Positions 7,416-16,900 are shown, counted from the stretch's first letter. The stretch: DNA of 36,880 nucleotides from Deltaproteobacteria bacterium (GCA_019237945.1 JAFAOG010000530.1:1-36880); one strand, 5' to 3'. The notes: a model not told the origin generated them from the sequence alone. Program-made: numbers and translations.

Positions 7416-8279
7416 CCCGCTCGTAGCATCGCGTCGGCCACGATCTCGTTCGGCCTGGTCTCGATTCCGACCAAGCTCTACACGACGAACGAATCGTCCG
7501 GAGACATCCACTTTAACATGCTGCACGACGCGGACGGAGGGCGGCTCCGCCAGCAGTACGTCTGTACCAAGTGCGAGCAGATTGTCGACCGCGAGCACAC
7601 GGTCAAGGGTTACGAGCACGCCAAGGGGCAGTACGTGATCCTCTCGACCGAGGAGCTCAAGGCGCTCGATGCCGTCGCGACCCAGACGATCGCGCTCGAG
7701 GAGTTCGTCCCCGCCGAGGCGCTCGATCCGCTCTTCGTCGAGAAGAGCTACTACCTCGGCCCCGACAAGGGCGGCGAGCGCGCCTACAAGCTGATCCGCG
7801 ACGCGATGCTCGAGACCGGCCTCGTCGGTGTCGCGTCCTACTCGGCGCGCGGCAAGCAGTACATCGTGTCGCTGCGCCCGTTCCACGAGGGCCTGATCCT
7901 CCACCAGCTCCGCTACGCGCAGGAAGTGAAGCCGTGGAGCGAGGTCCCGATGCCCGAGCTGCCGGAGTCCAAGCCGGCCGAGGTCAACCTCGCGAAGCAG
8001 ATCATCCAGCAGATCGCGCACGAGACGTTCGAGCCGCAGAAGTACGTCGACGAGGTCCAGGCGCGCATGCGCGAGCTGATCGACAAGAAGGTCGAGGGCC
8101 AGGAGATCACGGTCACGCCCGAGGCGCCGACCGGCAAGGTGATCGACCTGATGGAGGCGCTCAAGGCGTCGCTCGGCATGACGAAGGGCGAGGAGACGCG
8201 CAAGGGCGCGGTCGCGGCCGAGACGAAGGCGGCCGAGGCGCCTGCGAAGAAGAAGGCCAGCGGCGGCAAGAAGAAGTGA
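7413..8279 (+). CDS. ku: Ku homodimeric DNA end-binding protein
   Basis: A 288-aa bacterial Ku. It binds double-strand DNA ends as a ring-shaped homodimer and recruits LigD. The N-terminus MPARSIASATISFGLVSIPTKLY is the typical start of the Ku core (beta-barrel), and HFNMLHDADGGRLRQQYVCTKCEQIV with a CxxC (Cys51/Cys54) follows. The core continues through the characteristic EEFVPAEALDPLFVEKSYYLGPDKG. The C-terminus beyond about 255 is short and Lys/Ala-rich (ends KKKASGGKKK), a basic tail known in some bacterial Ku proteins to help DNA threading and LigD contact. It is divergent from ligD, and the Fpg-family gene follows after 18 bp, so ku and the glycosylase may share transcripts. Confidence 0.97.
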   Translation: MPARSIASATISFGLVSIPTKLYTTNESSGDIHFNMLHDADGGRLRQQYVCTKCEQIVDREHTVKGYEHAKGQYVILSTEELKALDAVATQTIALEEFVPAEALDPLFVEKSYYLGPDKGGERAYKLIRDAMLETGLVGVASYSARGKQYIVSLRPFHEGLILHQLRYAQEVKPWSEVPMPELPESKPAEVNLAKQIIQQIAHETFEPQKYVDEVQARMRELIDKKVEGQEITVTPEAPTGKVIDLMEALKASLGMTKGEETRKGAVAAETKAAEAPAKKKASGGKKK

Positions 8280-8285
8280 TTGCGC

Positions 8286-8291
8286 TAAGCT
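8286..8291 (+). promoter_or_regulatory. -10-like hexamer TAAGCT, 6 nt before the Fpg-family GTG
   Basis: TAAGCT starts just after the ku stop codon and ends 6 nt before the GTG at 8298. If functional, the glycosylase can be expressed leaderless and independently of ku. Confidence 0.4.
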
Positions 8292-8297
8292 GGGCGC

Positions 8298-9215
8298 GTG
8301 CCCGAGCTGCCTGACGTCACCGTCTACGTCGAGCGCCTGCGTGCGCTGGTCGTCGGGCAGGTGCTCGAGGGAATCCGGCTCGCCAGCCCGTTCGTGCTGC
8401 GCACGGTGACGCCGTCGCCGAAGGATCTGATCGGCGCGAAGGTCGAGGGCGTCGAGCGGCTCGGCAAGCGGATCATCCTCGCCATGGAAGGCGAGCGCTT
8501 CATCGTCATCCACCTGATGATCGCGGGGCGTCTGCGCTGGAAGGAGCCGAAGGCGAAGCTGCCGGGCAAGCTCGCGCTCGCCGGCTTCGACTTCCCGAAC
8601 GGCACGCTCGTGTTCACCGAGGCGAGCGGCAAGAAGCGCGCGTCGCTGCACCTCGTGCAGGGGCGGGCGGGGCTCGCGGAGTTCGACCGCGGCGGCCTCG
8701 ACGTCTACACGGCGACGCCGAAGCAGTTCGCGGAGCGGCTGCGCAGCGAGCGGCACACCGTCAAGCGGTCGCTGACCGATCCGACGCTGTTCGACGGCAT
8801 CGGCAACGCGTACTCCGACGAGATCCTGTGGGCCGCGAAGCTGTCGCCATTTCGGATGACGACGTCGATGGAGGACGCGGAGGTTGCGCGGCTGCACAAG
8901 GCGGCGAAGCAGCAGCTGACGCACTGGACGAAGCTCTTGCGCGACGAGGTCGGCGACGGATTTCCGGAGAAGGTGACGGCGTTCCGTCCCGAGATGGCGG
9001 TGCACGGCAAGTACGGGCAGCCGTGCCCGGCGTGCGGCACGAAGGTCCAGCGGATCGTGTACGCGGACAACGAGGCGAACTACTGCCCGACGTGCCAGAC
9101 CGAAGGTCGCCTGCTCGCGGATCGCTCGCTGTCGCGGCTGCTCAAGGAAGACTGGCCGAAGACGCTCGAGGAGCTCGAGGAGCGCCGGTCTACTGGCACT
9201 CGTACATCACGGTGA
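8298..9215 (+). CDS. Fpg/Nei-family DNA glycosylase/AP lyase
   Basis: A 305-aa base-excision repair enzyme. The GTG start gives (M)PELPDVTVY, with the catalytic N-terminal proline (Pro2) and Glu3 intact; the usual PELPEV is PELPDV here. Lys57 (LGKRI) aligns with the conserved beta-delta lyase lysine. [11 protein letters not shown] (71-81) matches the family's IHLGMSGRL, the H2TH motif is at about 163-182 ([19 protein letters not shown]), and the zinc finger has Cys243, Cys246, Cys263 and Cys266. The family removes oxidised purines or pyrimidines and cuts abasic sites. It is about 35 residues longer than the standard E. coli enzyme, with a charged C-terminal extension. Its position right after ku suggests a link to end cleaning. 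Whether it is MutM (8-oxoG) or Nei-like cannot be decided from the sequence alone. It overlaps the convergent FG-GAP gene by 26 bp. Confidence 0.92.
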   Translation: MPELPDVTVYVERLRALVVGQVLEGIRLASPFVLRTVTPSPKDLIGAKVEGVERLGKRIILAMEGERFIVIHLMIAGRLRWKEPKAKLPGKLALAGFDFPNGTLVFTEASGKKRASLHLVQGRAGLAEFDRGGLDVYTATPKQFAERLRSERHTVKRSLTDPTLFDGIGNAYSDEILWAAKLSPFRMTTSMEDAEVARLHKAAKQQLTHWTKLLRDEVGDGFPEKVTAFRPEMAVHGKYGQPCPACGTKVQRIVYADNEANYCPTCQTEGRLLADRSLSRLLKEDWPKTLEELEERRSTGTRTSR

Positions 9216-10302
9216 CGCTCTTCGTGGTCGCGTAGGCGAGATCGGTGTGACCATCGTGGTCGAAGTCGCCGGCCGCGAGCGCGATCACGAGCTCCGCGGT
9301 GGTCGCCATCTTCACCGGGTTGGCGAACGTGCCATCGCCGTTGCCGGCGAGCAGGACGACGCCGTCCTTCGTACCGGCGACGAGATCGAGGTTCGTGTCG
9401 CCGGTCAGCTCGACCGCGAGCAGCGGCGTGGCGCCGATCGCCGGGATCGCGGGTGACGTCGCGAAGCTGGGTCCGAGCGCGACGTTGACCATCCCCGCCG
9501 ACGGGATCGAGTACGCGATGTCGTCGGCGTGGTCGTTGTTGAAGTCGCCGACCGCGACGCCTCCCGTCGGGGCCGACGTCGACGGCGAGACCGTCATGAA
9601 GCTGGCCGAGCGCGTGCCGATGATCCGCGAGTAGTTGTTTGCCGAGCTCGATGCCGCGAGGTCCTGCGCGGAATCTCCGCCGAGCTGACCGCTCGCGAAG
9701 TGGGTCGTGTTGCCGAGCGGGTTCGTGCCGATCGGCTGCAGGGCGGTCGTGCTGACGTCGTAGAGCAGCATCGAGCTCGTGGTGCCGACGACGATCTCGG
9801 GCTTGGTATCGGCATAGACGTCGGCAACGATCAGCGCGGTCGTCGGGTTCGCGACCGTCACGACGGTGGCGACCGAGCCAACCGTGCCGTTGTCGTTGCG
9901 GTAGAGGTGGAGCTCGTTCAACGGGCTGAGGACGACGGCGAGATCCGGCAGCGTCGCGCCACTCGCCGTGTACCAGGCGAGCGAGATCGGTTGCGCGCCC
10001 GGCGCGAATTCGGTGCGAGTCGGCAAGTGGCGGGCTGCATCGCCGCCGAGGATGACGACGTCGCCCATCGCGCCGGTCTGCTCGGCAACCGCGAGGTCCA
10101 TCGCGCCGTCGTGGTCGACGTCGCCGGCCGCGATCGCCACGATGCCGGCGCCCGTGAACGTCGCCTGGCCCGCCGAGCACGCGGCCGGTGCGTCGGAGCC
10201 GGGGCCATCGTGGGCCTCGGCCGCGTCGTGCAGCGGCACCGGATCGAGGTGAAATAGCGCGTCGCATCCCGCCAACAGCGCGAGCAGGACAGCGAGACGC
10301 AT
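9190..10302 (-). CDS. FG-GAP/VCBS repeat lipoprotein
   Basis: A 370-aa protein. The signal peptide [13 protein letters not shown] has a lipobox (LAGC, Cys13), then an acidic and proline-containing linker. The mature part is a beta-propeller of FG-GAP/VCBS type with calcium-binding-like loops such as [34 protein letters not shown] and [12 protein letters not shown] near the C-terminus. Such propellers are typically displayed on the cell surface and bind proteins or carbohydrates; no enzymatic motif is visible. The reading frame stays open far upstream on the minus strand, but the ATG at 10302 is set by the lipoprotein signal and by TACACT 7 nt upstream. The 3' end overlaps the glycosylase gene by 26 bp; the upstream neighbour is divergent. 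Confidence 0.88.
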   Translation of the reverse strand: MRLAVLLALLAGCDALFHLDPVPLHDAAEAHDGPGSDAPAACSAGQATFTGAGIVAIAAGDVDHDGAMDLAVAEQTGAMGDVVILGGDAARHLPTRTEFAPGAQPISLAWYTASGATLPDLAVVLSPLNELHLYRNDNGTVGSVATVVTVANPTTALIVADVYADTKPEIVVGTTSSMLLYDVSTTALQPIGTNPLGNTTHFASGQLGGDSAQDLAASSSANNYSRIIGTRSASFMTVSPSTSAPTGGVAVGDFNNDHADDIAYSIPSAGMVNVALGPSFATSPAIPAIGATPLLAVELTGDTNLDLVAGTKDGVVLLAGNGDGTFANPVKMATTAELVIALAAGDFDHDGHTDLAYATTKSVTVMYECQ

Positions 10303-10309
10303 GTCGGCG

Positions 10310-10315
10310 AGTGTA
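10310..10315 (-). promoter_or_regulatory. -10-like hexamer TACACT, 7 nt before the FG-GAP lipoprotein ATG
   Basis: On the minus strand TACACT ends 7 nt before the ATG at 10302. An A/T-rich stretch (10322-10335, unusual for this sequence) lies just upstream and could serve as an UP-like element or as part of the divergent promoter for the DUF4139 gene. Confidence 0.5.
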
Positions 10316-10365
10316 GCTTGGGAATAAAAATAGATCGGGCTCCCCGGCGGTGCGTTTACCCCGGC

Positions 10366-12624
10366 ATGCGTAAGAGACTTGCTGGGTTCCTGCTCGCCGC
10401 CGCACTCGTCGGCTGCGGGCCGAAGCATGCATCCTTCGTCAAGGTCGACAACGTCGCCCTCGGGCGCGTCGTCGTGTATCGCAATGGCGTCGCGTTCTAC
10501 GAGCGTCGCGCCACGGTGTCGGGCGGGACGTTGACCGTCAGCGTGCCGCGCGACCGCGTCGATGACTTCTTGAAGTCGCTGACCGTGGTCGATGCGATCA
10601 CGGGCAAGCCGCTGCCCGTGTCGATTCCGCGCGAGCAGAGCAACGACGGCCCGTACCTCGTGATGAAGCTGCAGCTGCCGAGCAAGGACAAGGCGGACGT
10701 CGTGCTGACGTACGTCACCGAGTCGCCGGCGTGGAAGCCAAGCTACCGGGTCGTCGTCGGCGACAAGGGCAAGGTGATGATCGAGGGCTGGGCGATCGTC
10801 GACAACACGAGCGGCGAGGACTGGAAGGGCGTGCTCGTCGGCGTCGGCAGCTCGTCGGCGCTGTCGTTCAAGTACGACCTGTGGAGCGTGCGCACCGTGC
10901 AGCGCGAGACGCTCGCGGCGGAGGAGCGGTTCGCGGTCGCGCCGCCGAACGGGGTCTCGCCGTATGGCGGAAACCCGGCGAGCAACGCGGGCGGTCCGGC
11001 CGTGCTGACCGAGCTCGACGACGGCGAGATCCGCCGGCCCGACGGGCACCCCGAGAACGACAAGTCCAAGCGCGTCGCGATGAAGGACGAGGACGAGCCG
11101 CCGATGCCGGCGCAGGCCCAGATGGCGCCGCAGCCGTCGCCGACCGCCGACTACGGCGGCGAGCTCGAGGCCGAGTCGATCTCCACGACCGGCAGCAGCG
11201 GCGGGGGCGGTGGTCGCCGGCATCGCTCGGCGAGCGTGCACTCGTCGCCGAAGAAGGCGGCCCCGACACGCGTCGCGACGGCTCCCACGCCGCCGCCGAT
11301 GAACGATCAGCGCGTCGCGAACGGCGACAACAAGATGCGCGCGCTGTCGGCGCAGATCGTCAACTCCGACAAGAACATCGTGATCGAGGGCTATGCGGAC
11401 TCGTCGCGCGACGGTGCATATCAGCGCGCCGCGGACCGCGCTAACATCGTGCGCAATCAGCTGATCGATCAGGGCGTCGCGCCGGCGCGCATCAAGGTCG
11501 AGACGAAGGTCGCGCCGGGCAATGCCGAGCGCGTGCGGCTCGTCGCGCAGGCGGCTCCCGTGGCCGACCCCGCGCAGGCGAAGGTGTCGAAGGCGATGGA
11601 CGTCGACGCGCAGCCGGTCGGCGAGAGCAACTTCGCGAACCCGATGCCGATGAGCGTCGAGCGGGGCTCGAGCGCGATGGTCTCGATGGTGCGCGCCGAG
11701 ACCGACGGTGAAGTCGTCTACCTCTATGACTCCGAGAGCGAGCGCGGCAACGAGCACTTCGCGTTCCGCGCGGTGCGGTTCCGCAATCCGACCGACTCGA
11801 CGCTCGAGACCGGTCCGGTGACCGTGTACGGCAGCGAGCGGTTCATCGGCGAAGGCCTGACGGAGCCGATCGCACCGAAGTCGTCGGGCGTCGTGCCGTA
11901 TGCGCTCGATCGCCAGATCGTGATCGAGAAGAACGAGTCCGAGGACGACCGGCTGTCGCGCCTCGTGACGCTGCAGCGCGGCGTGATGACGGCGGAGGTC
12001 CAGCACATCCGCCACGACAAGATGACGATCACGAACCGGCTGCCGACGATCGCGAAGGTCTACCTGCGCCACACCGTGAAGAAGGGCTGGAAGCTGATCG
12101 ACGCGCCGCCCGCATACGAGCGCGTCGGCGATGCGCACCTGTTCGAGGTCGATCTCAAGCCGGGCGAGAGCAAGGTCGTCGACATCGCCGAGGCGACGCC
12201 GATCGAGCGCACGCTCGACCTCAACGCGGAGGTCACGCTCGACATGATGAAGATCTACGTCGACAGCGCGGTCGGCTCGCCCGAGCTCAAGGAGCAGCTG
12301 AAGAAGGTGCTCGGCCTCCACAAGCACCTGGCCGACCTGACCCAGGAGAAGGACAGCATCCACCGCCGGCTCGACGACTACCGCGAGCGCATGGACGAGC
12401 TGCACGGCCAGATCATGACGCTGACCGCCGTGAAGACCGGCGGCGACCTGATGACGCACCTCAAGGACAAGATGAAGGAGATCAGCGATCGCGTGCAGAA
12501 GGCCACGATCGAGTCGGTCGACACCGAGGAGAAGATCATGCTGACGCGCGTGCAGTTCCAGGACGCGATCGCCGAGCTGACGCTCCCCGATGTGACGCAG
12601 CAGGCAGCGATGCTCGGAAAGTAG
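10366..12624 (+). CDS. DUF4139 lipoprotein with an inserted OmpA-like domain
   Basis: A 752-aa protein. The signal MRKRLAGFLLAAALVGC has a lipobox (LVGC, Cys17). An in-frame ATG at 10318 would add 16 non-signal residues, so 10366 is preferred. Residues about 25-190 (RVVVYRNGVAFYERRATVSG; then VTYVTESPAWKPSYRVV) are the start of a DUF4139/mucoidy-inhibitor-like fold, and VVPYALDRQI near 510 belongs to its second half. Between them lies a disordered Pro/Ser/Gly-rich stretch, then an OmpA-C-like module (about 325-395: IVIEGYADSSRDGAYQRAADRANIVRNQL, then GVAPARI). Such modules bind peptidoglycan, so the protein may bridge a membrane and the cell wall. Residues about 640-725 are a charged coiled coil. 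Function is unknown. The gene is divergent from the FG-GAP lipoprotein, 63 bp apart. Confidence 0.85.
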   Translation: MRKRLAGFLLAAALVGCGPKHASFVKVDNVALGRVVVYRNGVAFYERRATVSGGTLTVSVPRDRVDDFLKSLTVVDAITGKPLPVSIPREQSNDGPYLVMKLQLPSKDKADVVLTYVTESPAWKPSYRVVVGDKGKVMIEGWAIVDNTSGEDWKGVLVGVGSSSALSFKYDLWSVRTVQRETLAAEERFAVAPPNGVSPYGGNPASNAGGPAVLTELDDGEIRRPDGHPENDKSKRVAMKDEDEPPMPAQAQMAPQPSPTADYGGELEAESISTTGSSGGGGGRRHRSASVHSSPKKAAPTRVATAPTPPPMNDQRVANGDNKMRALSAQIVNSDKNIVIEGYADSSRDGAYQRAADRANIVRNQLIDQGVAPARIKVETKVAPGNAERVRLVAQAAPVADPAQAKVSKAMDVDAQPVGESNFANPMPMSVERGSSAMVSMVRAETDGEVVYLYDSESERGNEHFAFRAVRFRNPTDSTLETGPVTVYGSERFIGEGLTEPIAPKSSGVVPYALDRQIVIEKNESEDDRLSRLVTLQRGVMTAEVQHIRHDKMTITNRLPTIAKVYLRHTVKKGWKLIDAPPAYERVGDAHLFEVDLKPGESKVVDIAEATPIERTLDLNAEVTLDMMKIYVDSAVGSPELKEQLKKVLGLHKHLADLTQEKDSIHRRLDDYRERMDELHGQIMTLTAVKTGGDLMTHLKDKMKEISDRVQKATIESVDTEEKIMLTRVQFQDAIAELTLPDVTQQAAMLGK

Positions 12625-12627
12625 TGC

Positions 12628-12633
12628 TAGCGT
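12628..12633 (+). promoter_or_regulatory. -10-like hexamer TAGCGT, 6 nt before the 219-aa lipoprotein ATG
   Basis: TGC precedes TAGCGT (extended -10 pattern), which ends 6 nt before the ATG at 12640. It lies immediately after the DUF4139 stop codon (12622-12624). The 12-mer TAGCGTCGCGGC repeats exactly before the start codon at 739 on the other strand. Confidence 0.5.
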
Positions 12634-12639
12634 CGCGGC

Positions 12640-13299
12640 ATGAAGCGTTGCCTCTGCGTCGCTGTGGCGCTTGCCGCTTGTAGTGATCCGAGTCACCAGG
12701 CCCCGACCGACGGCCAGCCGCTGCAGTTCACGGGCGAGCTGGTCGACATGGAGTCGGGCAACGCGCTGTTCTGCGGCATCCTCGGCGCGCAGTTCACCGT
12801 CCACGGCGACACGACGCGCACCGACACGTCGAACCCGAACGGCCGCTTCATGCTGACGCTCGTACCCGCGTTCCGCACGCAGGTCGACATCGCGCCGCCG
12901 ACCGCGATGTCCGAGTGCAGCCAGCCGAAGAGCACGTACTCCCACCCCGCGATCATCATCGCCGACTCCGACGTCATCAACGCGGGCGCGATGTATAGCG
13001 CGCGCATGTACACGGACGCCGATGCGTCGAAGTTCTCGCCGGATCCGGCAAAGGCGCAGCTCGTCGTGCACGTCGAGGGCACGCCGCGCGCGGTGTCGAT
13101 CACGGGCACCCACGCCGCCGCGATGGCGTTCGACGGCACGAGCTGGGCGGCCGGCAACACCGGCACCAACGTGCTGTTCCCGAACGTCGACGTCGGCAGC
13201 GGCACGACGAACATCACGATGGCCGGTACGACGGTCGGCGGCGGCTCCGCGCCGATCGCCGCGAACACGTTCACGTTCGTGACGCTCGTCGGAAAATAA
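12640..13299 (+). CDS. Small lipoprotein of unknown function, 219 aa
   Basis: The signal MKRCLCVAVALAAC carries a lipobox (LAAC, Cys14). The mature part is Thr/Ser/Gly-rich and predicted beta-rich. It begins with a segment (LQFTGELVDMESGNALFCGI, then TSNPNGRFMLTL) resembling the carboxypeptidase-regulatory-like or prealbumin-like fold, in which a G(R)F strand follows a loop. No catalytic motif is present. It follows the DUF4139 lipoprotein by 15 bp and may be co-transcribed, though it has its own TAGCGT element. The product is probably an envelope or surface structural protein; this is inference from the signal and composition only. Confidence 0.78.
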   Translation: MKRCLCVAVALAACSDPSHQAPTDGQPLQFTGELVDMESGNALFCGILGAQFTVHGDTTRTDTSNPNGRFMLTLVPAFRTQVDIAPPTAMSECSQPKSTYSHPAIIIADSDVINAGAMYSARMYTDADASKFSPDPAKAQLVVHVEGTPRAVSITGTHAAAMAFDGTSWAAGNTGTNVLFPNVDVGSGTTNITMAGTTVGGGSAPIAANTFTFVTLVGK

Positions 13300-13381
13300 G
13301 GAGAGCGAGCGAAGCGAGCGGGGTGTAGGGGGTGGGTGGGCTTGCTCCACGGACCGCGCGGAGCGCGGACCCGGGGAGGCG
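13300..13381. repeat. Convergent intergenic spacer with GCGAGCGAAGCGAGC repeat and G-quadruplex motif
   Basis: The spacer between two convergent genes holds GAGCGAGCGAAGCGAGCG at 13303-13320, an internally repetitive GAGCGA/AGCGAG string. A G-run array at 13320-13340 follows: four runs of three or more G separated by loops of 4, 1 and 1 nt. A short palindrome CCGCGCGGAGCGCGG lies just after. The whole spacer looks like a dispersed intergenic element or a bidirectional terminator, but no T-tract is present. Confidence 0.4.
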
Positions 13382-14194
13382 TCAGGCGACGAGCGCGTCG
13401 TACTCGCGCGGATCGTGCGCGCAGAACAGATCGATGTCGCTGTAGCTCTCGCGCAGCTGGCGGAGCGCGGCGACGCTCGCGCGGCGAGCCGCGGGAATCG
13501 TCTGGGTCGCGCGCTCGAACGCGGCGACGCCGATCGGCAGCCCGCGCGAGCCCTCGACCGAGTTGCGATGGAAGTACGCGTCGCCCGCGTGGACGAGCCA
13601 GCGGCTGCCCGCGTTGACGATGATCGCCGAGTGGCCGCGCGTGTGGCCGTGCATCGGCAGAAGGCCGACGTCGGCGTCGATGCCGCGCAGGCGCGCGACG
13701 GCGGGCAGGCCGCGCCAGGTGTCGCCGTCCTCGCTGTAGACCTCCCACTTCGGCCCGTGCGCCCAGTGCGCCGTGAGGTAGCGGCCCTTCTCGCGCAGGC
13801 CCTTCTTGCCGGTGACGGCGGCCGCGTGCTCGCGCGCGTGGAGGTGGACCTTCGCGTCGGGGAAGTCGGAGAGGCCGCCCGCGTGGTCGAGGTCGAGGTG
13901 CGTGACGACGATGTGGCGCACGTCGCGCGGCTGAAAGCCGAGCGCCCGCACCTGCTCGAGCGCGGTCTCCTGGCGATCGAGCGCAGGACCGACCAGGCTC
14001 TTGAACGCGCGCGGCATCCCGGTCTTGCCTTCGATGTCGCGCGTGCCGAAGCCGGTGTCGACGAGCACGAGCCCGTCCTTCGGCGTCTCGACGACGAGCA
14101 CGTGAGCGACCATGTGGCCGCGCCATGCATTGGCGCCGAGCAGGAAGCCCGCGACCGGGCACATCGTCGCGCAGTTGATGTGATGGACGCGCAC
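13382..14194 (-). CDS. Metallo-beta-lactamase-fold hydrolase
   Basis: A 270-aa cytoplasmic protein with a GTG start giving MRVHHINCATMCPVAG, the usual start of a lactonase-like MBL subgroup. Metal-binding positions are visible: THLDLDHAGG (His99, Asp101, Asp103, His104), His188 in GHTRGHSA, Asp205 in HAGDAYFH and His260 near the C-terminus. The second histidine of HxHxDH is aspartate here, which should alter one metal site but does not by itself indicate inactivity. Related enzymes hydrolyse lactones (including N-acyl-homoserine lactones) or phosphoesters; the substrate cannot be inferred. It starts 1 bp after the stop of the 83-aa membrane protein, so the two are very likely translationally coupled. 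Confidence 0.88.
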   Translation of the reverse strand: MRVHHINCATMCPVAGFLLGANAWRGHMVAHVLVVETPKDGLVLVDTGFGTRDIEGKTGMPRAFKSLVGPALDRQETALEQVRALGFQPRDVRHIVVTHLDLDHAGGLSDFPDAKVHLHAREHAAAVTGKKGLREKGRYLTAHWAHGPKWEVYSEDGDTWRGLPAVARLRGIDADVGLLPMHGHTRGHSAIIVNAGSRWLVHAGDAYFHRNSVEGSRGLPIGVAAFERATQTIPAARRASVAALRQLRESYSDIDLFCAHDPREYDALVA

Positions 14195-14195
14195 G

Positions 14196-14447
14196 TTACG
14201 GGCGCCAGCTCGGCAGCGGTTCGTAGTGCGAGTGCGCGAGGTAATCCGCCGACCACAGGACGAGGATCATCCCGATCGCCGCGACGACGACCGGGACCAT
14301 GCGCGGCGTCAGCCACGTCCAGCGCGCGGCGAGCCACGCCGACAGCGCACCGAGCAGCGTGCGCGGCGTCTCGCGCCGGTGGACGAGCGTCGCGGTGGGA
14401 AGCTCCGACTTGCCGAGATCGAACAGCACGTCCTGATCTTCGCGCAT
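14196..14447 (-). CDS. Small single-span membrane protein, 83 aa
   Basis: An acidic N-terminus (MREDQDVLFDLG) is followed by a basic region and one hydrophobic helix at about 50-67 (MVPVVVAAIGMILVLW), then a short tail ending PLPSWRP. No family is recognised. A GTG at 14483 would add 12 basic residues and is a possible alternative start. It lies between the DUF362 gene (111 bp upstream) and the MBL hydrolase (1 bp downstream), and the tight junction with the latter supports it as a real gene. Confidence 0.6.
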   Translation of the reverse strand: MREDQDVLFDLGKSELPTATLVHRRETPRTLLGALSAWLAARWTWLTPRMVPVVVAAIGMILVLWSADYLAHSHYEPLPSWRP

Positions 14448-14557
14448 CGGCCGGGGCTGTGCAGCGCGCGGGCGCCGTTTCACGCGGCGGCCTCTGTAGG
14501 AAAATATCCGCTTGCGGCCGAGCGGGCGCAGCCGGCCAGGCATCCAGCCCGGTCCGA

Positions 14558-16051
<1,494 letters not shown>

Positions 16052-16058
16052 GGCGCCA

Positions 16059-16064
16059 AGGATA
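16059..16064 (-). promoter_or_regulatory. -10-like hexamer TATCCT, 7 nt before the DUF362 ATG
   Basis: On the minus strand TATCCT ends 7 nt before the ATG at 16051. It is downstream of the long inverted repeat at 16104-16186, so the repeat separates this promoter from the upstream lipoprotein gene. Confidence 0.5.
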
Positions 16065-16103
16065 CCGCGCTGCGGCATCGGCGCAGCAGACGAAGAAGAT
16101 TTA

Positions 16104-16186
16104 GCCCCAAAGAACCCAAAGCACCCAAAGACAGAACCGAGAGAGTGTTTCCCTCCGACCTTTGGGCTCTTTGGGTTCTTTGGGGC
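16104..16186. repeat. Long inverted repeat built from CCCAAAG units (possible terminator or miniature palindromic element)
   Basis: The left arm 16104-16130 and right arm 16160-16186 are 27 nt each and pair at 25 of 27 positions, with a 29-nt loop between. Each arm consists of three CCCAAAG-type units spaced about 9 nt apart. It lies in the 165-bp gap between two minus-strand genes and would form a stable stem in RNA from either strand. No run of T follows the stem, so a simple intrinsic terminator is not certain; the internal periodicity suggests a dispersed palindromic element. Confidence 0.7.
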
Positions 16187-16216
16187 CAGATCTCTGGATC
16201 TGGATCCGCGGACCGA

Positions 16217-16900
16217 TTACTTCGCAGCGGAGCCGGCGCCGGCCTTGGGCGCGGCCTTGTCGGCGGGCGCGGGGCGCTTGTCGCCCTTGTCGGCCTTCTC
16301 GGTCGCGGCCTTCTGCGCGGCCTTCTCGGTCTTGTCGGACTTGTCGGCCTTCGGGGCCTTCTCGCCGCCGGCGGCGGCCGAGCCTGCGCCCGAGCCGGCG
16401 GCGGCCGGCGGGGCCTCCGTCGTCTCGTTCGGCGGCGGGACGTCGACTTCCTTCACAGCGGGAGGCGGCGCGGCGCGGCCCTGCTCGTACTGCCACAGCC
16501 ACGACTCGACGCGGGTCAGATCCTCGTTCGCGATCGTCTCGTCGAGGTCGAGCTTCTCGTGGCTCTCGTCGATGATCTTCTCGAGCTCGTCGACCTTCTT
16601 GGCTTTGGCGGCCTCGTCGGCCTGCTTGTCGATCGCCGACGTGATGCCGTGCATCTCGTTGATCTTGTCGCCGGCCTCGCCGATCAGGCGGACGATCTCG
16701 GGGACGTCGGGCAGGTTGCCCGGGACGTTCTTGCCGCGCAGGAAGATCGCCTGGCGGCGCCGGTCGAGCTCGTCGGCGCGCGGTCCGTAGTACTTGCCGA
16801 CCGCGGCTGCCTGATCGCGGAGCTGAGTGACGTTGTCGGACTTCTCGCACGCGGCCACGAGGAGCGGAACGGCGAGGGCGATGACGGTGAGCTGCTTCAT
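16217..16900 (-). CDS. Lipoprotein with coiled coil and Lys/Ala-rich tail, 227 aa
   Basis: The signal MKQLTVIALAVPLLVAAC ends in a lipobox (VAAC, Cys18). Residues about 20-140 are charged and helical (for example RADELDRRRQAIFLRG and KKVDELEKIIDESHEKLDLDE), likely a coiled coil. A proline spacer (about 147-160) leads to a low-complexity Ala/Lys/Asp tail that could lie on the cell wall. No family is recognised. The helicase gene ends 32 bp upstream on the same strand, and no -10 is visible in between, so co-transcription is likely. The long inverted repeat follows its stop codon. Confidence 0.78.
   Translation of the reverse strand: MKQLTVIALAVPLLVAACEKSDNVTQLRDQAAAVGKYYGPRADELDRRRQAIFLRGKNVPGNLPDVPEIVRLIGEAGDKINEMHGITSAIDKQADEAAKAKKVDELEKIIDESHEKLDLDETIANEDLTRVESWLWQYEQGRAAPPPAVKEVDVPPPNETTEAPPAAAGSGAGSAAAGGEKAPKADKSDKTEKAAQKAATEKADKGDKRPAPADKAAPKAGAGSAAK

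Noticed and set aside
9190..14337. A very long open frame on the minus strand running through the DUF4139, lipoprotein and MBL region
   Set aside because: High GC content removes stop codons from shadow frames. Only its 3' part (9190-10302) has a signal peptide, FG-GAP repeats and a good start; the rest is antisense to clear genes.
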